In this document: in pieces, positions 52,362 to 63,500 of the stretch | Layout: every line of letters begins with the position of its first letter | Position numbering within the stretch: the stretch's first letter is position 1 | Assembly (NCBI GenBank): GCA_964017185.1 | Contig: OZ024884.1 | Location: forward strand, 12,129,548 to 12,193,547 | DNA: 64,000 nucleotides | From: Rugalucina vietnamica | Taxonomy: Eukaryota; Mollusca; Bivalvia; Lucinida; Lucinidae | Direction of reading: 5' to 3' | Position numbers and translations under genes: made by a program | The notes under the pieces: generated by a model | Seen by the model: the letters and a program-made list of their open reading frames with translations, nothing else | The model's database searches: none | Told to the model about the DNA's origin: nothing

Positions 52362-53890
52362 GTACAGTAGTTTTTCATCATGATGAAATTGAATCCGAAA
52401 ACCAGATAATTTTAAAAGTTATTTTTTTATGAAAATTGATGATTACAAAGGATAATTTAGCTGATGTCTCATCAGGAAAACATGTCCGTGTAATGTATAA
52501 CCCCATAAACCCCACTTTTATATAGCAAAACTGGGGTATGCAGGGGTATAACTATTTTTCTTATTTTTGCTCCAAAACATAGATTGTGCGTACTCGTTTG
52601 AACCGCCTCGCCGAGGCGGTTCTAACGTGTACCCACGATCTATGTTTTGAGCAAAAATAAGAAAAGCATCAAAATTTTTCAGCTGAAAATTTTCATTTTT
52701 TTAAAACCCCAAAAATCTCTGTATATTGCATTGTCATGTTTTCGTAATGTAATAAAATCCTATAATCTTGGTGCTTGCGGAGGTGATTCTAATGCGCATC
52801 CATATCATACTAGATTCTTTACGAAGAACGAACAAACTTTATCTTTCAATTATCAACAAATGTTCAGGATTTAAAAAAAAATGACATCAGTACTAGTACT
52901 GAAGATTCGGAAATCAATATTTATCATATGATGTCGCTGTTTTCCAGTGGATAACGTCATGTCATAAAAATCATATGACCACACGTGTATTAACACTTTT
53001 GCGGGAATACGTAATGTCATTATCGACGTCCGTAACAACAATGTAAATTTTCATTGAAAATATGTCCACTTCGAAGGCGACAAAAATCCTATTTTAAAAG
53101 TCATATGATAAAACGAATCTTACTTTCTTGGTCATTTCATATGAAATTTATTAAACTCGCCGAAGGCTCGTTTATTAAATTTCATATAAAATGACCACTC
53201 TTGTAAGATCCTCTATATATCAAAATTCATGAAAAAAAGTAATATTTATACCACAGACTTAATATTGAGATTTTCACTAGTGACTGATATCAGCCTATAT
53301 CTTCACAGTAGATTTTGGATTAATCCGTTTCCATTCACTTTACGTCATCTTATGTGTCTCACTTCAGAATTCAAACGCCTATAACTCCGTTTTAAGTCGC
53401 TGTTTTGCAGAAGATAACGTCTTGTAATAAAACGCGTTATGACGACACTTGTATTATCACTTTTGCGGGAATGCGTAACATCATTGACGCGTCCGTACCA
53501 ACAAATTAATAAATTATCATTGAAAATATGGCCATTTTGGAGGCGATAAAATCTTACTTTTAAAAACATTTGATAAAACGAATCTTATACTCGTGGCCAT
53601 TTCATATAAAATTTATTAACCTCGCCGAAGGCTCGTTTAATAAATTTCATATGAAATGACCACTCGTGTAGGATCCCTTATATTTATGAATAAAAACATA
53701 ACATATGAGTATTCATTTTTAGTATGAACGTAAGGAACAAGTCAGAAATATACATAGTAAAAGACTGTATAAACTACAGACAATTAAAGAAAACTATCGC
53801 ACAAGAAAGTTTAATATAATGAAAATGATGATATGAAATTCTTAATGTGACATTTTCTTACCAAGTTCTGTTTTTGGTAATGGTAAGTAT

Positions 53891-53930
<40 letters not shown>

Positions 53931-54437
53931 GAAATGAATTTCATTTTTCTGGTGTTCATGGAGCTATGAACCGCAGTGGGTCGCGTGCAAAGTAAATGAA
54001 CCTCGAAGGGGTTCATGTAAGCTTTGCTTGCGATCCACTGCGGTTCATAGCTCCATGAACACCAGAAAAATGAAGTAAATGAACCCCTTCGGGGTTCATG
54101 TAAGCTTTGCTTGCGACCCACTGCGGTTCATAGCTCCATGAACAACAGAAAAAATAAACTCATTGCTTATATTTACATTCATTTCTCTCTATCGCTTGTT
54201 GAAAAATCACCAATGCGGTCACATTTTCCAGCAAATAAAGAATCTACACACACTGTGTGTTCAAACCGAGGAACGGCGTCGACGGTAACAACGTCCAATC
54301 AGATTGGCGAGATTCATGTTTTTTGACGTCAAGTTTGGATTTCGTCACGTCGCGTGACACAATGTTGTTCATGGAAGTATGAACACAGATGAACATCTAA
54401 TGGTTCATCTAAGGAGGTTTTAGAAAAATGTAAATAT

Positions 54438-54476
<39 letters not shown>

Positions 54477-56211
54477 TTTCAATGGTTCTGTAGAATCCGA
54501 CTGATGCAGAATGTAAAATCTGACTCATATTTCAAATCGAGGATGAACAATTCTCAGATTTATTTATTTAATATTTAAAAATCTATTTATTTATTTCTAT
54601 TGAAAATGTAAATTATGTTATGCGGCTTTCACACTAGAGCACGATCTGTTACGATCGCCATGATTGACAAATCGTAGCTAATCGGGACATTTTGCCAAAA
54701 TTTCACGTTCTGATACGTTCTGCTGCGTTTTGATACGATCTGTTCCGATCTGATACGATCGGTCAAAACTTGGGGACACGATTTTGGTCCCGGATAGATA
54801 CGATTAGTTGCGTTCCGATAAGATTATTTCGATTAAACCCCCGATTCCAATGCGATCTGATACGATTATCACGATACTTGACCGCGATTTGATACGGACT
54901 GATACGCGTAGATGCGTTCTGGTACGAGTCTCAAGAACTGATACGATGTGTTGCGATAGATTACGATTGTTGGCTTGATTTTTGGTGATTGTGGTTACGA
55001 TTGTGTCACGATGAGACCACGATTGGTATATAAACTTCGAAAACAAACATGTACCTCATTATGTTTTTAATCTCTGAAGACGAAATAACACTGATGATGG
55101 AAGAAGCTGAGAATGAAGAGAATGCGATATTTACATTATTTATGTATGTTTATGATAAAGCCTTAACCTTCCCCTTTCTACCCCTGCCTCTGCTGCCATT
55201 TCCTGGCAACCTTCAGATTTCTAATTAAAATGAAAATGACCGTGTCAATATAAAGTTTTCTATTGTAGAGCAAAGAATAAAAGTCAGTTATCGTGCCCGA
55301 TGTATTCAATGTATTGATAATTCGTAACAGATCGTAAGCATCCGTAGCAAAAGCGTGGCGTGTCGTGTCTCATCGCATTTACTCGTATTAGATCGCATCA
55401 TATCGCGAGTAATTCGCATCGTCTCGTATTAAATCGGGCCAGGCAATTTTCTCGACTCGTAACAGACCGTAAAAATTCGTAGGAGATCGCAACTCATCTC
55501 AACAGATCGTAGTGTTTTGGTCGATCCCGATAACCGCGATTCAGGAACAAGATGAGATATGATTCGTTGCGATTTGTTACGATATCATACGATCTGATGC
55601 GATGGCCACGATGGTCCCTCCAATCGTGGTAATCGTGGCAAAATTTTTGGCAGCCAAAAAATTTTCCACGATTAGCCCGATTGTCACGATTGACATCAAG
55701 ATTCGATACGATCTGATAAGATTGGATACGATAGTCCCGATTGGTCCACGATGAGCACCACGATACCAATCGTGGTCGAATCGTGATAAGTGTGAAAGCT
55801 GCATTAGCACTTAGCTTGATTTTGTGACGACTTGACAATACACACCATGCAAGCGTCATGTCAGTAGTATATTTGTTTATTTATTTATTTTATTTTATTT
55901 TAAATTAATTGAAATTAAAAACAAAATGAGCAAAATATTATTATCATTAGAATAAGTGTCGACGATATTTTAATGGTTACAATTCTGACAAACACGGATT
56001 TCCTCAAAGTATTTTCTAACAAGCAACGCATTTGCGTGCACCATGTATATCAACATAAATTCCCTCAATTATTATTGACAATTAAACGCGTGAAGCCTTT
56101 TAATTAATGGTTTGCAAACATATATATGGCTATTCATATTTTGACTGAGTGGGTAAGTGTATCAAAAGACGCAATGGTTTATTTACCGTCTAAACTTAAC
56201 TTATATAATAT

Positions 56212-56246
<35 letters not shown>

Positions 56247-57531
56247 TTTCGATTGCTCTGCAGCATTCGACTCATTCAGAATGTAAAATCTGACTCATAT
56301 TTCAAATCGAGGATGAACAATTCTCAAAATTATTTTATTTATTTATTTATTTATTTTTATTTGTATCGAAAATATTTATTGTGTGAGCACTTAGCATGGT
56401 TCTGTGACGATTTAAAAATACACATCATGCAAGCGTCATGTAAGTAGAACAATTTTTTTATTTATCTATTTATTTTTTTTACTTTTTGAATTAATTGAAA
56501 TTAAAAACAATATGAACAAAACTCTATTATCATTAGAATAAAATACGACAATATTTAAATGGTTATACTTTTGACGAACACGGATTGCCTTTAAGTATTT
56601 TCAAACAATCAACGCATTTGCGTGTACCTTGTTTATCAACATAAATTTCCTCAATTATTATTGATAATTAAACGCGTAAAGCTAGTATCTCACTGGCATG
56701 CGAATTCCCCGCGACTGTTACGCGAATTTAGTCGCGGCACTTTCGCACGACATTCGTGCGAGTGTCGTGAGAATTTTCACGTGTCGCGAACTAGTCGCGA
56801 ACTGGTCGCGAAGGTTTTAAACATGATTAAAAATTGGATGCGAATTTTTTTCCCAAAATATTTCGCAAGACTGTCGCGCGACGGTCGTGCGACGGTCGCA
56901 CGACGGTCGCGCGACGTTCGTGCGAATGTCGCGAACCTGTCGCCGCGAAATTTTGGCGAATTTACAATGCGAAATTTTCGCGACACTCGTACGAATGTCG
57001 TGCGAGTGTCGCACGACGGTCGCGCGACAGTCTTGAGACAACATGCGAAAAACTCGCGATTATCTGGCGAGAAAATAAAACCTAGCGTCATTCGTACGAA
57101 TGTCGTGCGACACTCGCACGAATGTCGCGCGACTGTCGTACGAATTAAAATGAAAATAAGATACATTCGCGGGAAAGTCGTGAGACACTCTCACGAATGT
57201 CGCGCGACTGTCGTGCGACAGTCGCGCGACTATCGCGCGACAGTCGTGAGATATATTTTCAAAATTAGACCGAAATTCGCGAATTTGTCGCATAAATGTT
57301 TATTCAATGAGACTGCAACATGAAAGTTTTGTTTATATCGTTAATCTTTGTCGCGTAATAGTCGCGAACTATTCGCGAACTAGTCTCCGGTTGTCGCATC
57401 CCAGTGAGATAGGGGCTTAAAGCTTTCATTTATGATATCTTAAATTAATAGTTTGGTAACATAATAGTTATTCATATTTTCAATGCTAAGTGTATCAAAA
57501 GACGCAATGGTTTGTTAAACTTAACTAATAT

Positions 57532-57562
<31 letters not shown>

Positions 57563-60500
57563 GTAATTGGTGTATATATTTACATATTCTATTTATACAT
57601 TCCTGCATTTATTTAGTTCTCTGAATTCGAGTCATGCAGAATGTAAAATCGGACTCATATTAACAATTCTGAAAAGATTTTACCTACACTGTATAACTTA
57701 TTTATTTTTTATTTATTTATTTATTTATTGCATATTCTTATTTGTCTATTCACATGTTTGGTCTCACTTTAATACTGATTTAAAAAAAAATAGACAATAA
57801 ATAAGCATTTATTTTGAAAAGGTACAAGTCGGCAATGACCAGGAAAAGGCGCAGTCAGAAAGAAATTCACACTCCAAAAACCGAGTTGGGAAAAACGAAA
57901 TTGACAATTAGGTACTTGTACGTAGAAAACATATCGTTAACCGAATGAGCAACTATTTCCCAATAGGGGGCCAATCAGTTACCCGAACTTAGATAAAAAT
58001 ATGAAAATGTACATTAGGTTCAAACAGCACAGAAATTCGACTCATTCCACGCATTCAACAGACACCGGGTTACTTTGAAACAAACGGGATTAAAACACAA
58101 AGTATAATTTTCTCTGCGGGCAGCGAAAATTTTGTATTCTTTAACACTTATTATTTATGCGAGAATCGTTTCACCAGTTTGGCGCGCACCCCCCCCCCCC
58201 CCCGAGTGGTATAAGAGCGCTGTTTCTTAATCACTCGATCATTTCACCGCTGTGTCTGGTGCAGGTTCCAGCCCCGCTCAGGCCACATGTGAGACAAGCC
58301 AAGTTCTGCTTGTGGGTGTGCCAGGTGGTTTTTCTCGGGGTTCTCCCGTTTTCGCCCCACCTACTGATTGGCCCGTCTCATATGAGCTGAAATAATCTTG
58401 AAAGGGACTTAAACGGAATTTAAAAAAAAAAAGGTTTCACCAGTTTACCATATTTGGTTTGTTATTGTTTATTTTCATTGATTTTGTCGGTTGGCCTATG
58501 ATAATTGTGAGCAGCTGCGTTTGATAACCCTCACTTGCCCATGCAATATACATGTACAGAGGGTTTTTTTTCCACCTGTGAAAAGTGAAATTTCCAACAG
58601 AAAAAATTTGATATTTTTCTCGTTATTGCTCAAAACATAAATTGTGGGTACACGTTTGAACCGCCTCGCCGAGGCGGTTCTAACGTGTACCCACAATCTA
58701 TGTTTTGGAGCAAATAAGAAAAATAGATATACCTCTTCAAACCCCAGTTTTACTATATAAAAGTGGGGGTTTAAGGGGGTATATATTGCACGGACATGTT
58801 TTCCTGATGAAAGACTCGTCACAACATTTGAATATAATGTCATTATATATTAGGTGACAAGATGACAGTAGACCGGACACAAACCGGATACTATATAAAA
58901 AAACAACAACAACTATGTTTATTTATACGCATGTATGAATCCTTAAAATCAAAGACACTGAGTATACTATATAGATAGGCATAATATTGTTTATGACACA
59001 ACTCTCTGTTTTGATGTATGTATTTACTTTGTATTTTGGGCCGGTGGCCTATATTTTGCTAATAAACATATGTTATGTCCATGAGCTTGACATGATACAT
59101 GCATAATCACAGCTGATAATCACGTGGTATGGAATGGATGACGTACAATAAATTCCATCAGAAGTTGAGATGAAAACTTCGAGTTTTCTCATAAACCATT
59201 TACTCTACTGTGCAGGCCATGCAGAAATTGAATATTTATGGAATGAAAGTAACATAAGAAATCCAGGTTATTTCGTTTTCGCAAACACTTCCGCCACATT
59301 AAATATAGTGCTTCCAGCACAATAACATTGAAGTGTTTGCGAAAACGAATTAACCGGGATTTCTTATTTTACTTTCTTTCAATAAATGTTCAATTTCTGC
59401 ATGGCCTGCACCCATCTATTTTACAGTGTCAGTGATGAGCAAGGCTAAAAAGATCAAACACTAGTCTCTACTAATATTTACACACCTGTATCACATTGGG
59501 TCAACCGACTAGTTTAAACTAGGAACACAATATCAAATGTTCATATCTACACGTTCATGTAATGTATCTCCCTTACACCCAGCTTTAATATCGTAAAAGT
59601 GGGATGTGCATGGCAATGCAGTTTTCCTTTTGAGATCAGCGAGGGTATTCTGAGAAATCAAAAATTCATTATCGGTTTAAATTTATTTTCTAACCAAAGT
59701 TTGATATATTTGACCTGTTTAGTTAATACTAGCCTTCGTCTCGTATCCTGTTGAGAGTCGCAAAATTACAGTATTTCTCTTTTTTAATCCATTTTGCCAT
59801 ATTTAAAGGGTCACTAAAGAAGCTTAAGTAGCCGAAACCGCAGTACGACCCATCCCTTTTCTCATTAATATGCTCACTGCTCTTAACGGATCTCAGTTTT
59901 ATTTTTATTTCCTATTATTACTTCAAAACATTGATTGTGCATCAGGAAAACAAGTCCGTGCAATGTATACTCCCTTGAACCCCACTTTTATATAGCAAAA
60001 CCTGGGTTTGCAAGGGTATACCTATTTTTCTTATTTTTGCTCCAAAACATAGATTGTGGGTACACGTTAGAACCGCCTCACCGAGGCGGTTCTAACGAGT
60101 ACCCACAATCTATGTTTTGAGCAAAAATAAGAAAAATATCAAAGTTTTTCAGCTGAAAATTTTCAATTTTTAAAGCTCAAAATTCTATGTATATTGCATG
60201 GGCGTGTTTTCGTAATGGAGTGCTCGTTACAGCCGCCTGGCAAAGGCGGTTTGTACGTGTTGAACTTGATCGAACTTCCCACAATCCCTGTTTTACTATA
60301 CCATTTATCTAATATACCCCAATATAAAGAAACGCAAAACGTAGACTTTCTGTTATATCTTCAATAATTTTATAGATAACTAATTCCAATTTATTGGTAA
60401 TAAAGAATGACCATTTCTTCTATCCGCAGGCGGAATTCCATAATTTTTAAAACATGGAAACATTATGTTTTCCTGTGTCAATCAAAACTACCCTTAAACA

Positions 60501-63500
60501 ATCAGTCGCAAGAACTTGTCGTGATAAATAGTTTTATACTCTTTTTTTAATTCCTTTAAAAACCATTTATGATCACTTTGTTTTTCTTAAAACGATATTT
60601 CATCATTTTTTATTGCTTCTCGTAAATCAGAATTGAGTTTGTGATTCACTCAGACTAACTTTGGTGGCTGTAGTCAACAACTTGAATAATTGTCCAAAAT
60701 GCTCAAAACGATGGTCAATCTGGCACACTTAAAACAATTGTGTCATAAGTAAAAAAAATCGGGCTTGGCTGTAAGAGATATGAGTGAATACTGCTTTCAG
60801 AAGAATAATGGTGTCTATAACACAGCTGCATATTGTCCATAAAATGTAACGCACCTTACATTTTGACCAAAACTTGCAAAATTTTAAGAACGAATGAAAA
60901 TTGACGTCGGGTGAGTGGCAATTTGCAAATTACGCTAAGTCGTATACTGAAGTAATGTTTTATACTGTCAAATTCTAAATCCTTGTCTTAACCTTGAGTT
61001 TATCACCAATAAAACTGTTTTCAACGAACCGGAAGTTTTGAATAAAGACCCAAAATTTTAACTGAGGACAACATTTAAGAGCGTCACATTTATGTTAACT
61101 AACTTTATTTACTCCTAATAGCGGCATGATTTACCGAAAAGGAGAACAAAATGCAGATTTCCAAAGCACTTGTTATTTTACATAAAACTCGTTTTTTAAA
61201 CATCAGGAAAACATGTCCGTGTATCGAATACCCCCTTGAACCCCACTTTTATATAGTAAAACTGGGGTATGCAGGGGTATACCTATTTTTCTTAGTTTTG
61301 CTCCAAAACATAGATCGTGGGTACTCGTTAGAACCGCCTCGGCGAGGTGGTTCAATCTATGTTTTGAGCAAAAATAAAACAAATATCAAAAGTTTTCCAG
61401 TTAAATTTTTAATTTTTACAACCAAAAAATTTTCTGTATATTGCATGGGCGTGTTTCCGTAATGTATTTTACATAAAACTCGTTTTCAAAAATCCAAGGA
61501 AAACTTTCCTCTTAATGAAATTCAATTAATTTTGTGTTTTTATGATTTTCTGGACCACAATGGATATACTCGAGGCAAAACTGACTTTATTATTTCTCTC
61601 AATTGTGATTTTTTGATGAAAAATGTGGATTTCACAAGTTTTAGCCTAAAAATTATCCCCACTTACACATCGCAAAGAAACTCATTTGTGAAACTCTCAT
61701 ATGAATGGCGAATCCCTGGAACCACTTAGACTTTGAAAATAAATTAAACTTACGCGAAAAAAAAATAAAAATGAAAAATTTGCGTTTCTTTTTGTACTGA
61801 GTATATTCTGAACTGAACAATTTTACTACATGTATAAATAAAATTGGGGTGTAGGGGTACAAGTAGGCAATGATCAGGAAAAGGCGTAATCAGAAAGAAA
61901 TTCCCACTCCAAAAACCGAGGCAAGAAACTAAATTAACAATCAGGTACTTATACTTGGAAAACGTATCGTAAGCTAAGTGAGCAGCTATTTCCCAAAAGG
62001 CGAACTTCACTAAAGCTTGGGGGTATACATCAGGAAAACATGTCCGTGCAATATATACCCCCTTAACCCCCACTTTTATATGGCAAAACTTGGGTATGCA
62101 GGGGTATACCTATTTTTCCTATTTTTGCTCCAAAACATAGATTGTGGGTACTCGTTAGAACCGCCTCGGCGAGGCGGTTCTAACGTGTACCCACAATCTA
62201 TGTTTTGAGCAAAAATAAGAAAAATATATAAAAAATTCAGCTGAAAATTTTCAATTTTTAATGCTAAAAAAATCTATATATATTGCATGGGCTTGGTTTC
62301 AGGTCAAGCTCTTTCCTGGACAACCCCAGCTGGAGGGGATGCTGATGCTACTACGAGTACCGTAGATGAGGATGCTACCGCGGCTACTACTGTTGAAACG
62401 GTAAAAATGTGTGTGTGTGTGTGGGGGGGGGGGTGTACATGTGTGTGGGTACATGTTTTTGTGTGTTTTGTTTTGTTTTGTTTGTTAGTTTTGAGTTTTA
62501 AAAAAGGTAAATGTAAGTGGAGATCAGGAGAAAGAAAGTTCTCGCTCCAAAAACCAAGGCGGTTTCTTTATATAACAAAAAATAGCTGTTTGTTTCATCA
62601 CGAAAACATGTCCGTGTAATGTATAACCCCTTGAACCCCACTTTTATATAGCAAAACTGGGGTATGCAAGGGTAAACCTATTTTTGTTATTTTTGCTCCA
62701 AAACATAGATTGTGGGAACTCGTTAGAACCGCCTTGGCGAGGCGGTTCTAACGTGTACCCACAATCTATGTTTTGAGCAAAAATAAGAAAATATCAAACT
62801 TTTTCAGCTGAAATATTTTCAATTTTTAAAGCTAAAAACATCTGTTGATTGCATGTGCAAGTAATGTGTATGGACAATATGTCACCTAGCAGGAAGCAAA
62901 GAAGAATAGAAGCTCGCAACATGGGCTTATTGAAAAGGAAGAAAAGGAAATATGACATTTTTAAGCATAGAAGCCAGATATTGTTTCATTTTTTTTTTCG
63001 TTTTGTTTTCCTTAAGTGGGCTGCTGTCCATGAGCAACGCTTTTATCTCCCGCCCTTATATCAATTGCATATCCTTAGATTTAAAGGATCTGGTTTTGTT
63101 TCTGGGGTGTCAATGTTTAGCCTTGCGCAAGGACACAACACGGCGGTCAACTGATGGGGATCGAACCCAGGACCTCGATTCGGAGTACAATGCTCTTCTT
63201 GTATTAATTCTGAAATTCACCATTTTTGCATTATCCGCTGGCTCCCAGCTTTAAAAAAATCAATATTTGAAATACAGGTGACCAGAACGCCCCTGACCCC
63301 AAAGGTCAGAGGGTTCTGGTTACCTGTTTTTCTGATATTGATTATATGTCAACAGGAAACCAGCCGATAATGCAAAAATGGTGAATGTTTTTTGTTTACA
63401 GCTTGCGGCCACGGGTGGTACCGTAGGTGGAGGTTATACATACGCCATCGCAAATATAGACGGGGACACTACATCGGCAAACTGGAAGTTCGAATTGAGT

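Larger units (their letters stand above)
54436..57670. repeat. tandem array of ~585-bp units, 2.2 copies, with insertions
   Basis: Unit order: (TTTA)n; GCAGAATGTAAAATCTGACT; TCGAGGATGAACAATTCTCA; TAGCACTTAGC; ACACATCATGCAAGCGTCAT; AAATTAATTGAAATTAAAAA; GCAACGCATTTGCGTG; ATTAAACGCGT; AAAAGACGCAATGGTTT. Unit 1 is 54436-56210 with H4 inside, unit 2 is 56211-57527 with H5 inside, unit 3 is the start only. Without the insertions both full units are about 585 bp. Confidence 0.8.

Noticed and set aside
56622-57323. A 233-codon open frame and several overlapping frames on both strands
   Set aside because: They run through foldback H5 and consist of arginine, threonine and valine words set by the GTCGCGCGAC repetition; both strands are open, which is a sign of repeat composition and not of coding.
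14215-57417. CRISPR-like arrays suggested by the regularly spaced short words
   Set aside because: The words occur in both orientations within inverted-repeat elements, spacing is irregular, and the genome is plainly eukaryotic.
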